52,209 nt of DNA, from assembly GCA_945883625.1 (NCBI GenBank), contig CAMCXW010000013.1, positions 1 to 52,209 on the forward strand, written 5' to 3'. Within the stretch, counting starts at the first letter, position 1. Each line of letters starts with the position of its first letter. This DNA comes from Spirosoma fluviale (GTDB taxonomy: Bacteria; Bacteroidota; Bacteroidia; Cytophagales; Spirosomataceae). Position numbers and translations under genes: made by a program. Below are positions 19,658 to 28,138 of the stretch, one piece after another. Under the pieces are notes generated by a model, which had not been told where the DNA came from, made no database searches, and saw only the letters and a list, made by a program, of their open reading frames with translations.

Positions 19658-20150
19658 ATTATCAAAATATATACTCTTTTCTTATGTATTTATACATATT
19701 CTATCTTGTTATAGCTTTAAAGGAGCTAGTCTTTCTCCAGAACTAAAGACTATTCAAATATCGAATATAAGAATGGAGACTGCTGGTGGTCCAAGTAATT
19801 TAAGTCTATCTATAAATGAGAAATTAAAAGAATATTTTCAACGAAACAGTACCTTAAAAATCACCGGTCAAAATCCAGATTTACAAATTGAAGGAACCAT
19901 AGTAGGATACGACTTAACTCCGCAAGCGCCTACCTCTGATGATAAAGCAGGTTTGAACCGATTAACATTAAGAGTTCAATTTCAGTTAACTAATCGATTA
20001 GATGAAACTAAAAATTTTGATCAAGAATTTTCATTTTATCAAGACTTTCCTCAAAATCAAACTTTAAGTCAAGTTGAGAAAACATTAATTCCAAAGTTAA
20101 TAGACCAAATTATATTAGATTTATTCAACAAAATAGCTGGAGATTGGTAA
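19635..20150 (+). CDS. lptE: LptE-like lipopolysaccharide-assembly lipoprotein
   Basis: A 171-residue putative outer-membrane lipoprotein. The N-terminus is a hydrophobic signal ending in ILSC with Cys25 as the lipidation site, and the mature part starts YSFKGASLSPELKTIQI, the usual opening of Bacteroidota LptE proteins. LptE plugs the LptD barrel that puts lipopolysaccharide into the outer leaflet. The start at 19635 overlaps the activator gene by 23 bases and is the only one that keeps the signal peptide. LptD is not in this window. The family is recognised by pattern rather than by conserved catalytic residues. Confidence 0.83.
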   Translation: MISKTWHKLSKYILFSYVFIHILSCYSFKGASLSPELKTIQISNIRMETAGGPSNLSLSINEKLKEYFQRNSTLKITGQNPDLQIEGTIVGYDLTPQAPTSDDKAGLNRLTLRVQFQLTNRLDETKNFDQEFSFYQDFPQNQTLSQVEKTLIPKLIDQIILDLFNKIAGDW

Positions 20151-20151
20151 T

Positions 20152-20685
20152 ATGGAAACAAATAAGACACAAGAACTTTATTTATTATTATACAAGTACA
20201 ATCGAAAAAACATAGAAAGTCAAAATATAATCTCGGATTATGTAAAAAAATACCCTTATTTTTTTCTACTTAATTGGAATTTACAGCTTGATTCAATCAC
20301 ACAACGCAAAATTGCCCTACAATCTCCATTTAGATTGCACTACCATCAATCAATTGTAGATGCCCCTTTAGCCTTTACAGAAAATCATGCGAAAAAAAAA
20401 GTCTCATTTGAAAATCAAAATGAAATTGTTGATCAATTTTTAACTAATCAACCCACTTTATCAAGAAATAAAAAAAATAGTACTGATAATTCAGACATAG
20501 CCGACTTATCAGAAACTCCATATTCTCCTCCAGTATCAGAAACATTTGCAATCATATTGGTAAAACAAGGGAAAATTTCCCTTGCAATTGACATTTACAC
20601 AAAATTAATGTTGTCTAAACCTGAAAAAAGGCTTTACTTTGCATCTCGTATTTCGGAATTAACCATATTATTAAATCAAGACTGA
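20152..20685 (+). CDS. Hypothetical protein with C-terminal TPR-like helix pair
   Basis: A 177-residue soluble protein, no signal peptide. The middle (EIVDQFLTNQP) and the end, ETFAIILVKQGKISLAIDIY followed by KLMLSKPEKRLYFASRI, look like one TPR unit of the type found in Bacteroidota proteins coded beside lptE and secG. Asn/Ser-rich sequence links the two parts. It starts 1 base after the lptE stop and ends 2 bases before secG, so it is surely co-expressed with them. Function is unknown; involvement in envelope assembly is a guess from position. Confidence 0.7.
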   Translation: METNKTQELYLLLYKYNRKNIESQNIISDYVKKYPYFFLLNWNLQLDSITQRKIALQSPFRLHYHQSIVDAPLAFTENHAKKKVSFENQNEIVDQFLTNQPTLSRNKKNSTDNSDIADLSETPYSPPVSETFAIILVKQGKISLAIDIYTKLMLSKPEKRLYFASRISELTILLNQD

Positions 20686-20687
20686 TT

Positions 20688-21020
20688 ATGTTCACCTTAT
20701 TAATTTCACTGATTATTCTTTTTTCGGCCTTACTTATCGTATTAATTCTAGTTCAGAATCCAAAAGGTGGTGGTATAAGTGGAGAATTCTCATCCTCAGG
20801 AGCAACTCAGATGTTTGGCGTACAGAAAACTGGAGATTTAGTTGAGAAGCTAACTTGGGGTTTTTCAATCGCAATTCTTTTATTGGTTCTTGTAACAAAT
20901 TTTACATTAACATCAGGAGATTCGGAAGGCATAAAATCTATAAATGTAGAGAAAGCGGCTGGTAAAACTTTACCTTCTGCTCCTGCGCCAATTAGCGCTC
21001 CAGCACCGGCATCAAAATAA
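20688..21020 (+). CDS. secG: Preprotein translocase subunit SecG
   Basis: A 110-residue protein with two membrane segments (about 2-20 and 55-74) joined by the conserved cytoplasmic loop VQNPKGGGISGEFSSSGATQ. SecG helps SecYEG move unfolded proteins across the inner membrane. After the second segment there is a 35-residue Ala/Pro-rich tail, as in many Bacteroidota. A hairpin that may end the operon follows at 21048. Confidence 0.93.
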   Translation: MFTLLISLIILFSALLIVLILVQNPKGGGISGEFSSSGATQMFGVQKTGDLVEKLTWGFSIAILLLVLVTNFTLTSGDSEGIKSINVEKAAGKTLPSAPAPISAPAPASK

Positions 21021-21047
21021 GTATACTGACATTATTTCAGTCATTCT

Positions 21048-21089
21048 TGCGTGGCATGCATATTGTATATGATGTCACGCATTTTATTT
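21048..21089 (+). terminator. Possible terminator or imperfect hairpin between secG and groES
   Basis: TGCGTGGCAT (21048-21057) pairs with ATGTCACGCA (21072-21081) with one G-T pair. The stem extends inward, CATAT against ATATG, with one bulged base and a three-base loop. TTTTATTT follows, an imperfect U-tract. It is not a CIRCE element, whose half-site is TTAGCACTC. Confidence 0.5.
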
Positions 21090-21135
21090 ATAAATGTGTT
21101 TTACAAAAGTTATTAATCTTTTAATTTATACAAAC

Positions 21136-21414
21136 ATGTCAAAATTAACTATTAAGCCCTTAGCAGATCGGGTTATCGTTGAGCCTGCTGCAGCTGAAGA
21201 AAAAACAGCATTTGGAATTATCATTCCAGATACAGCAAAGGAAAAACCTCAAAAAGGTATTATTGTAGCTATTGGAAATGGGAAAAAAGATGAACCTATA
21301 ACTGTTAAAGTTGGAGATGAAGTCTTGTATGGCAAATATTCTGGTACTGAGATTACAATTGAAGGAAAGGATTATTTAATCATGCGAGAGTCTGACATTT
21401 TTGCAGTTTTATAA
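21136..21414 (+). CDS. groES: Co-chaperonin GroES
   Basis: The 92-residue lid of the GroEL folding chamber. [20 protein letters not shown] gives the N-terminal strands and the mobile loop, and [16 protein letters not shown] the C-terminal part. The open frame could start at 21094, but ATG at 21136 gives [13 protein letters not shown], the universal N-terminus. GroEL follows after 33 bases, so the two form the usual groESL unit. No CIRCE operator is seen upstream, so HrcA control is unlikely here. Confidence 0.97.
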   Translation: MSKLTIKPLADRVIVEPAAAEEKTAFGIIIPDTAKEKPQKGIIVAIGNGKKDEPITVKVGDEVLYGKYSGTEITIEGKDYLIMRESDIFAVL

Positions 21415-21447
21415 TTTAGTTAAACCGAAAAATCACTTATACATACT

Positions 21448-23076
21448 ATGGCAAAGGAATTATATTTCGACAGTGAAGCGCGTGAAAAAATGAAGAGAGG
21501 GGTTGATACCCTTGCAAACGCAGTTAAAGTTACATTAGGACCTAAAGGTAGAAATGTAATTATTGATAAAAAATTTGGTTCTCCATCTATTACAAAGGAT
21601 GGTGTTTCAGTTGCAAAAGAAATAGAATTAGAAGATCCCGTTGAAAATATGGGTGCTCAATTGGTTAAAGAAGTTGCATCAAAAACAGCTGATCAAGCTG
21701 GGGATGGAACTACAACAGCAACTGTTTTAACACAGGCTATCTACACAATTGGTTCAAAAAACGTAGCAGCTGGAGCGAATCCAATGGATCTTAAGAAAGG
21801 AATCGAAAAGGCTGTAGAAGCTATCGTTAAAAACTTGAAAGCTCAATCAAGACCAATTACAACTTCTAATGAAATAGCACAGGTTGCTACAATTTCAGCA
21901 AACAATGATTTCGAAATCGGTACAATGATTTCAAATGCAATGGAGAAAGTAGGTCGTGAAGGTGTAATTACAGTAGAAGAAGCACGCGGAACAGAGACTG
22001 AAGTAAAAACTGTTGAGGGTATGCAATTTGATCGCGGTTATCTTTCACCGTATTTCGTAACGAATACTGAGAAAATGGAAGTAGAATTAGAGAAACCTTT
22101 TATACTTATATCAGAGAAAAAGGTATCATCTATGAAGGAATTACTGCCTGTCTTAGAAGTTGTAGCTCAAACAGGTCGTCCATTGTTAATTATATCTGAA
22201 GATGTCGATGGAGAAGCATTGGCTACTTTAGTAGTTAATAAAATTCGTGGCGCTCTAAAAGTTGCAGCTGTTAAGGCTCCGGGTTTTGGTGATCGCAGAA
22301 AGGCAATGTTAGAAGATATAGCCATACTAACGGGTGGTACTGTCATTGCAGAAGAGAGAGGATTTAAGTTGGAAAATGCAACAATTGAATACCTAGGCCA
22401 AGCTGAAAAAATCATCATAGACAAAGACAATACAACTATTGTAAATGGTGTTGGATCTTCAGAAGATATTACAAATCGTGTAAATCAAATAAAGGCTCAA
22501 ATAGAAAATACAACATCTGATTACGATCGTGAAAAATTACAAGAGCGTTTAGCTAAACTATCTGGTGGTGTTGCCATTTTATATATTGGTGCTGCTACAG
22601 AAGTTGAAATGAAGGAAAAGAAAGATCGTGTAGATGATGCATTACACGCTACTCGTGCGGCTGTTGAGGAAGGTATTGTAGCTGGTGGTGGTGTTGCATT
22701 CATTCGCGCTATTAAATCATTAGATGGCCTAAAAGGTGAAAATGAGGATCAAACAACTGGGATAAATATTATTCGTCAAGCTGTGGAGTCTCCATTACGT
22801 ACTATTGTCGCTAATGCTGGTGGTGAAGGATCAGTAGTAATTAATGCTGTTAAAGCGGGTAAAGATGATTTTGGATATAATGCACGTGAAGATAAATATG
22901 AAAATATGATCGCTGCTGGAATTATTGATCCAACTAAAGTAACTCGTTTGGCATTAGAAAATGCTGCTTCTATTGCCGGGTTGCTATTAACAACTGAGTG
23001 CGTAATTGCTGATAAACCTGCTGCAGAAGCGCCACATAGTCACGCACCTGGTGGCGGAATGGGTGGAATGATGTAA
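21448..23076 (+). CDS. groEL: Chaperonin GroEL
   Basis: The 542-residue subunit of the GroEL double ring, which folds proteins with GroES and [20 protein letters not shown] and [20 protein letters not shown] form the ATP site, with the GDGTT motif. The C-terminus ends in a Gly/Met tail (GGGMGGMM) after a short His/Pro linker. It is full length and closed by a strong terminator at 23101. Codon use and length are ordinary. Confidence 0.98.
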   Translation: MAKELYFDSEAREKMKRGVDTLANAVKVTLGPKGRNVIIDKKFGSPSITKDGVSVAKEIELEDPVENMGAQLVKEVASKTADQAGDGTTTATVLTQAIYTIGSKNVAAGANPMDLKKGIEKAVEAIVKNLKAQSRPITTSNEIAQVATISANNDFEIGTMISNAMEKVGREGVITVEEARGTETEVKTVEGMQFDRGYLSPYFVTNTEKMEVELEKPFILISEKKVSSMKELLPVLEVVAQTGRPLLIISEDVDGEALATLVVNKIRGALKVAAVKAPGFGDRRKAMLEDIAILTGGTVIAEERGFKLENATIEYLGQAEKIIIDKDNTTIVNGVGSSEDITNRVNQIKAQIENTTSDYDREKLQERLAKLSGGVAILYIGAATEVEMKEKKDRVDDALHATRAAVEEGIVAGGGVAFIRAIKSLDGLKGENEDQTTGINIIRQAVESPLRTIVANAGGEGSVVINAVKAGKDDFGYNAREDKYENMIAAGIIDPTKVTRLALENAASIAGLLLTTECVIADKPAAEAPHSHAPGGGMGGMM

Positions 23077-23100
23077 TTATTATTCATATTTTAATAAAAA

Positions 23101-23129
23101 AACTCCTCATATTTGAGGAGTTTTTTTTT
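23101..23129 (+). terminator. Intrinsic terminator of groESL
   Basis: A perfect nine-base-pair stem, AACTCCTCA (23101-23109) with TGAGGAGTT (23114-23122), has a TATT loop and a run of nine T at 23121-23129. Confidence 0.93.
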
Positions 23130-23144
23130 ATTTATAATTTACTA

Positions 23145-23672
23145 ATGAAACGAATAGCAATAGATATGGATGACGTTATGGCCGATACAACCATAAAAAT
23201 CATTCAAACAATCAACAACATAACCAATAGTACATATACATATGAAGCGTTAATGTCAAATGACATAAAACTAAAAAAAACGTTTTATGAGGTGTATTTA
23301 GAAAATAATTCATTTTTATGGCAACCTGGATTTTTTACCGATTTACCTGTTAAAGAGGGTGCTATTGAAGTAATTAAAGACTTAACTAAATCTTATGAAA
23401 TCTTCGTTGTATCTGCAGCAACTGAATTTCCTAATTCATTAAGTGAAAAGTTAGAATGGATGAAGAAGCATTTTCCATTTATTACATGGCATAATATTGT
23501 ATTTTGTGGACATAAACATATGATTCAAGCTGATTACCTAATCGACGACCATGAAAGAAATTTAGTAACATTCACTGGCACACCTCTCCTATTTTCAGCT
23601 CCACATAATTTACATATTAATTCGTATGAACGAGTTAATTCATGGTTGGATGTGAAAAGCAAATTATTATAG
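23145..23672 (+). CDS. 5'(3')-deoxyribonucleotidase-like HAD phosphatase
   Basis: A 175-residue HAD-superfamily protein. Motif I is DMDDVMADT (residues 7-15), with the two catalytic aspartates; SAATEF supplies the motif II serine, and the DYLIDDHERN stretch the motif IV acids. The size and motif spacing fit the NT5C family, which removes phosphate from deoxynucleotides. The ATG lies only 15 bases after the groESL terminator T-run, which leaves little room for a promoter, so expression may depend on read-through. The MFS gene follows after 7 bases. Confidence 0.85.
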   Translation: MKRIAIDMDDVMADTTIKIIQTINNITNSTYTYEALMSNDIKLKKTFYEVYLENNSFLWQPGFFTDLPVKEGAIEVIKDLTKSYEIFVVSAATEFPNSLSEKLEWMKKHFPFITWHNIVFCGHKHMIQADYLIDDHERNLVTFTGTPLLFSAPHNLHINSYERVNSWLDVKSKLL

Positions 23673-23679
23673 TTCAATT

Positions 23680-24825
23680 ATGTTCAAAACGAGATTTGGA
23701 ATAGGTATTTTATTTTTTTTGTGCGGTATAAATTTTGCAACGTGGGCAACAAGAATTCCTGATTTCAAAAAGCTCCTAAATTTAACAGAAGCTGAACTAG
23801 GAACTGTACTTATGGGACTGCCAATTGGCTCATTAGTATCACTACCATTAGCAGGATGGTTAATAGCTAAATACAATTCGAAAATAATATGCTTGATTGC
23901 AGTTTGTATGTACATATGTATCGTCACATTAATTGGCTATAGTTCTACTGCATTTCAATTGTTTGGTGTTTTATTTTTATTTGGCATGTCAGGTGATATA
24001 TTAAACATAGCCATGAATACACAAGTAATTACACTAGAAAATAAACTTTCAAAAATTTTCATGTCATCATTTCATGCTATTTTTTCAATTGGTCTTATGC
24101 TTGGAGCTTTGCTAGGTAGCCTAATGATTACAATGAACTTTGGATACAAAATTCATTTTTGGGGAATTGCAATGCTAAATTTAATACTAATACCTTCCTT
24201 TTATTACGCTTTATTACCAGATGAAAAGTCAATTAAATATTCAAATGAAGAGTTAGATGCCTCTATTTATAATTTAGATTCATATTTAATCACATTGGCA
24301 TTAATTGCTTTTTGTGGCATGTTGTGCGAAGGTGCCATGGCAGATTGGATAACGCTCTATTTTGAAGAAATTATATCTTCAAATATAATTCCTCAAACAA
24401 TTGGCTTCACAACCTTTGCGGCAGCTATGGTTTTAGGAAGGTTATTAGGAGATTTTTTATCAAATAAATATAAAGTAAAAAATGTATTAATAATCAACGG
24501 AATTCTAATTGCCGTAGGGATGAGTATTACTTTAGTCAGTTATGATATTTTAATTAAAATTTGCGGATGTTTTTTAGTTGGAATAGGTGTATCAACAATT
24601 GTACCTATTATTTATTCACAAGCAGGTATGCAAACTAAAATCAAACCATCCATTGCCATTGCGGGCGTCTCAACTATTGCCTATATTGGATTTTTAATTG
24701 GACCGGTTATAATTGGTTATTTGGCGGATATTTCGAGTTTGAAATATTCATTAATACTCTTAATCGTACTTGGCTTACTAAGTAGCTTAATTGCAACTAT
24801 TTTCCTTCCAGATTCAGAAAATTAA
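23680..24825 (+). CDS. MFS transporter
   Basis: A 381-residue major facilitator superfamily protein with about 12 hydrophobic segments in two halves and a cytoplasmic loop near residue 190. The N-terminal RFGIGILFFLCGINFATWAT and the loop GLPIGSLVSLPLAGWLIAKY are typical of the YbjJ-like branch. VLGRLLGDFLSNKYK marks the start of the second half. The substrate cannot be told. A short unrecognised gene starts 1 base after its stop. Confidence 0.85.
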   Translation: MFKTRFGIGILFFLCGINFATWATRIPDFKKLLNLTEAELGTVLMGLPIGSLVSLPLAGWLIAKYNSKIICLIAVCMYICIVTLIGYSSTAFQLFGVLFLFGMSGDILNIAMNTQVITLENKLSKIFMSSFHAIFSIGLMLGALLGSLMITMNFGYKIHFWGIAMLNLILIPSFYYALLPDEKSIKYSNEELDASIYNLDSYLITLALIAFCGMLCEGAMADWITLYFEEIISSNIIPQTIGFTTFAAAMVLGRLLGDFLSNKYKVKNVLIINGILIAVGMSITLVSYDILIKICGCFLVGIGVSTIVPIIYSQAGMQTKIKPSIAIAGVSTIAYIGFLIGPVIIGYLADISSLKYSLILLIVLGLLSSLIATIFLPDSEN

Positions 24826-24826
24826 T

Positions 24827-25114
24827 ATGGTAATTCACTATCAAAAACCCATTTTTGAACTAGAACCTTACATTAATCATCCATGGGAAAAATCTGTAAT
24901 TGATCAATCTGATATTCCGTACGAAATTGAAACAATATTTCCAGAAGATCAGTTAAACATTACATTTACATTAGGTTTACCTTACCTAAGAGCACAAAAA
25001 AATCCATCTGTTTTTGAGAAAATTGATACTCACGTTATTGAGGCTTTGCACACCATTCCAAGTTATTACAAACATCAAATAGGAAATCATATATTCGGAA
25101 TAAAGTTTAAATAG
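24827..25114 (+). CDS. Unrecognised 95-residue protein
   Basis: I do not recognise this protein. It is soluble, with no signal peptide or membrane segment, rich in Pro, Ile, His and Tyr (for example YQKPIFELEPYINHPWEKS near the N-terminus and IDTHVIEALHTIPSYYKH near the C-terminus). ATG at 24827, 1 base after the MFS stop, is the likely start; an upstream in-frame ATG at 24791 lies inside the MFS gene. Its stop at 25112-25114 overlaps the first codons of the regulator remnant, which is in a different frame. It may be a complete small protein or the front of a gene whose end was lost in the same deletion that trimmed the regulator. Confidence 0.5.
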   Translation: MVIHYQKPIFELEPYINHPWEKSVIDQSDIPYEIETIFPEDQLNITFTLGLPYLRAQKNPSVFEKIDTHVIEALHTIPSYYKHQIGNHIFGIKFK

Positions 25115-25818
25115 ATAGCATACTTGACAATCTTGGCCAAGAAGTATCACACGCGCTATACTTTCATTACCATGACATTAAGATTTTTGAAACGTTGATT
25201 TATGACAATCTTGGAAAATTCAATCATTACATTGTTCTACCACATTTTAATAAAAGTGTAGCAAAAATTTTAGAAAAAATTCCAAAAGAAAAACTTTTAG
25301 TACTCGATATTGATGTCAAGGAATTCGGACAAGATTATTCTATTTTATACCAAAATTTTGAAAAAAATATATATTCTGGTCTAACTGAATGCTTAGATAA
25401 AATAAAAAAATATCAAAGTCTAAACTTAGTATTGAGCAGTAAGAGTTTTCAATACACACCTCAAGGAATCATTAAGGGATTTACATCTTTTTGCGAAAAA
25501 TATTCAATTACTCATGATATAATATCGGATTTGGAAGAGGAATATGACCTATCAAAAAACCATGCTTACATCGTGTTTAGGGAATTTGATTTAATTAATT
25601 TGATTAATTGGTGTACTAAAAACCATTGGAAATTTGGTCAAGAAATTGGCGTCTTATCGTATGATGATACTCCATTGAAAGAAATAATTTCAGAAGGAAT
25701 AACAGTAATGTCAAATGACTTTTCCTTAATGGGTAAGCGAGCAGCCGAAATGATACTTACCAAAGAAAAAGGAAGATTTTCGAATAATTACTACTTTATA
25801 GATAGAAAATCTATTTAA
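25111..25818 (+). pseudogene. GntR/FucR-type regulator remnant lacking its DNA-binding domain
   Basis: The frame is open from 25111 to 25818 (235 codons) and encodes the periplasmic-binding-protein-like sensor domain of Bacteroidota GntR regulators. Signature stretches are IYDNLGKFNHYIVLPHFNK, IYSGLTECLDKIKKY, FQYTPQGIIKGFTSFCEKY, HAYIVFREFDLI, GVLSYDDTPLKEI and SEGITVMSNDFSLMGKRAAEM. In the whole family a winged-helix domain of about 75 residues and the first sensor strand come before this. Here a TAA stands in frame at 25108 and no ATG occurs before sensor codons; the first start-like codon is TTG at 25195. The upstream sequence belongs to another gene. This looks like an N-terminal deletion that removed DNA binding. 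Most of the sensor frame is intact, so the loss may be recent. Confidence 0.7.
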
Positions 25819-26260
25819 TATTTAAGTTAACATTAATCCACTCGCCATCTAAGTTGGCATTGAATTTTTTATAAAATTCTATAGCTGAAGTATTCCAATC
25901 AAGTACCTGCCACATAAGTCCAGAACAATTACAAAGTCGGGCTTCATTAATGGCAGTATTAAGTAATATTTTTCCAATACCAAAACCACGATAATCCTCT
26001 TTTACATACAAATCCTCAAGGTATAAACGTTTGCCTTTCCATGTAGAAAACCGAAAATACCATAAACTAAATGCTGCCAATTTGCCATCATAAAAAGCTA
26101 AATTGCATCCATATAGTGGATTGTCCATAAATCCATTTATCAAATAGTCTTCTTCTGTAACAGTGACCTCATTAGCTGATTTTTCAAATAAAGCCAATTC
26201 TTTAACTAGACAAATAATGTCTGGAATATCAGATTTGATTGCTTTTCTAATCGTAATCAT
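25811..26260 (-). CDS. GNAT-family N-acetyltransferase
   Basis: A 149-residue GNAT protein that should move an acetyl group from acetyl-CoA. The acetyl-CoA pyrophosphate loop is YRGFGIGKILL (residues about 91-101), preceded by LEDLYVKEDY (strand 4) and followed by NTSAIEFYKKFNA. It resembles the diamine/spermidine acetyltransferase-like branch in length and in the EDLYV motif. The start overlaps the stop of the RluD-like gene by 4 bases, and the 3' end overlaps the convergent regulator remnant by 8 bases. The substrate is unknown. Confidence 0.87.
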   Translation of the reverse strand: MITIRKAIKSDIPDIICLVKELALFEKSANEVTVTEEDYLINGFMDNPLYGCNLAFYDGKLAAFSLWYFRFSTWKGKRLYLEDLYVKEDYRGFGIGKILLNTAINEARLCNCSGLMWQVLDWNTSAIEFYKKFNANLDGEWINVNLNIK

Positions 26261-27285
26261 ATTTTTATAAGGTTACGTAATTTTTCCAACAATAGATTAA
26301 AATCTTCAGGATATGGACTTGTAAATTGAAGCCATTCATGTGAAGTTGGATGTTCGAATCCTAACGAATATGCATGCAATGCTTGTCTTGGACAAATTTT
26401 AAACATATTGTCAACAAACTGTTTAAAATTAGACATTGTACTCATAAAACGAATTTTATCTCCGCCATAGGAAGCATCTGAAATTAAGGGATGGCCCATG
26501 GATTGAGCATGTGCTCTTATTTGATGGGTTCTACCAGTTTCAAGATTAAATTTAACTAAAGAACAAAATCCAAAAGTTTCAATTACTTCGTAGTGCGTAA
26601 TAGCTAGTTTACCAACTTCATTACTTTCGGGAAGAATAGTCATAATCTTTCTGTCTTTCGGACTTCTGGTAATATTTCCGCGAAGCGTTCCTTTTAATTC
26701 TTTAGGAACTCCCCAAAGTATAGCAAAATAGGTTCTTTCTATAGTATGATCAAAAAATTGCTTGGCTAAATATGTTAAAGCAAACTCTGACTTAGCGACT
26801 ACTAAAAGGCCAGACGTATCTTTATCAATTCTATGCACTAATCCTGGCCTAATATTGGTTGAACCCGGTAATTGCTGGCAATGATATAATAAACCATTAA
26901 CAAGCGTTCCATTCCAATTTCCATGTGCAGGATGAACAACCATACCTGGTGATTTATTTACTAAAAGGATATCAGTATCTTCATAAATTATATTTAAAGC
27001 AATATCCTCAGCTAAAACATCTGTATCGCGAGGGGGTTGAGCGAATGAAACAGAAATAATATCTAAAGGTTTAACCTTATAATTAGACTTTATTAAATTT
27101 CCGTTCACGCGTACTGATCCCGCTAAAATGCCTGTTTGTATGCGTGACCTACTCGTATTTGATATTTTTAATAACAAATACAAATCAATTCTCATTAATT
27201 GCTGACCTTTGTCAACAACAAAATTATAATGCTCAAATAAATCATCTTCTGATTCTAATTGATCTATTTCTTTGTCTATGGACAT
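26257..27285 (-). CDS. RluA/RluD-family pseudouridine synthase
   Basis: A 342-residue pseudouridine synthase. Residues about 30-85 form an S4 RNA-binding domain (SRSRIQTGILAGSVRVNG). The catalytic domain has the active-site aspartate in HRIDKDTSGLLVVAKSE and GRTHQIRAHAQSMGHPLISD. Length and S4 domain fit RluD, which modifies 23S rRNA helix 69, though other RluA members cannot be excluded. The start at 27285 overlaps, head to head, the first 8 bases of the D-cysteine desulfhydrase-like gene. Its stop overlaps the GNAT start. Confidence 0.9.
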   Translation of the reverse strand: MSIDKEIDQLESEDDLFEHYNFVVDKGQQLMRIDLYLLLKISNTSRSRIQTGILAGSVRVNGNLIKSNYKVKPLDIISVSFAQPPRDTDVLAEDIALNIIYEDTDILLVNKSPGMVVHPAHGNWNGTLVNGLLYHCQQLPGSTNIRPGLVHRIDKDTSGLLVVAKSEFALTYLAKQFFDHTIERTYFAILWGVPKELKGTLRGNITRSPKDRKIMTILPESNEVGKLAITHYEVIETFGFCSLVKFNLETGRTHQIRAHAQSMGHPLISDASYGGDKIRFMSTMSNFKQFVDNMFKICPRQALHAYSLGFEHPTSHEWLQFTSPYPEDFNLLLEKLRNLIKI

Positions 27286-28138
27286 ACATTTATTTGAAAA
27301 AACAATATTAAAATTACCTTCTCCTATTCAGGAGTTGAATCATTCCATATTTAAAGAAGCTGAAATCAAGGTATATGTTAAACGTGACGATTTAATTCAT
27401 CCAATAATATCAGGCAATAAATGGCGCAAATTAAGCGAATATATTGGCATAGCGAAAGAAAACCCTGAATTACCACTTTTAAGTTTTGGCGGGGCATATT
27501 CTAATCATTTATATGCTTTAGCCTTCGTTGGCAATCAATTAAATATACAAACAATCGGAATTGTTCGCGGCGATGAATTAACATATACTAGCAATCCATA
27601 TTTAACCCAAATGCATGAATGGGGAATGAGATTGTATTTCATTAATCGAAAACAATACAAGTTAAAAGTTTGGCCAGTAAATGAAAAGGTATTAGTTATT
27701 CCCGAAGGAGGATATGGAGAATTAGGTATTAATGGAATAAGCCAATTGGTAAATGAAGTCACACCTTTCGATCCAACTCATATAATAACTGCAGTCGGAA
27801 CCGGAACTACAGCCTTGGGAATAAGAAAATTTTGGGATAAGCCAATTTATGGAATATTAACCTTAAATAACCTTGCCGAAATACAAAGACACGAGAACGA
27901 ATTTAATATAACAGGTAATATCTGGTTAGAAGACTACATTATGGGTAAATATGCTAAGAAAACTGATATTATTAATAATTTTTGCGCAACTTTTGAAAAT
28001 GATCATCAGGTTAAAATAGAACCCATTTATACCGGAAAAATGTTTTATGGTCTTTATGATTTAATCCAAAAAAAACATTTCCCTAGAGGATCAAAAATAC
28101 TAGCATTGCACAGTGGAGGTATAAAACTACCCAACTGA
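27278..28138 (+). CDS. D-cysteine desulfhydrase / ACC deaminase-like PLP enzyme
   Basis: A 286-residue member of the fold-II PLP family. The Schiff-base lysine lies in the motif GNKWRKL (family GNKxRKL), and [15 protein letters not shown] and a Gly-rich phosphate loop (AVGTGTT) are present. The protein is shorter than typical (about 330 residues), with a compact middle part. It could release sulphide, ammonia and pyruvate from D-cysteine, or deaminate ACC. The frame opens at TTG 27272, but ATG at 27278 is preferred. The ATG overlaps the divergent RluD-like start by 8 bases. The last 12 bases overlap the convergent sufB. Confidence 0.85.
   Translation: MDIHLFEKTILKLPSPIQELNHSIFKEAEIKVYVKRDDLIHPIISGNKWRKLSEYIGIAKENPELPLLSFGGAYSNHLYALAFVGNQLNIQTIGIVRGDELTYTSNPYLTQMHEWGMRLYFINRKQYKLKVWPVNEKVLVIPEGGYGELGINGISQLVNEVTPFDPTHIITAVGTGTTALGIRKFWDKPIYGILTLNNLAEIQRHENEFNITGNIWLEDYIMGKYAKKTDIINNFCATFENDHQVKIEPIYTGKMFYGLYDLIQKKHFPRGSKILALHSGGIKLPN

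Noticed and set aside
21021-21135. CIRCE operator upstream of groES
   Set aside because: The inverted repeat there does not contain TTAGCACTC; it is better read as a terminator-like hairpin.
24827-25818. The 95-residue frame and the regulator remnant as one gene by frameshift
   Set aside because: The upstream frame has no winged-helix sequence and does not resemble the missing part of the regulator.
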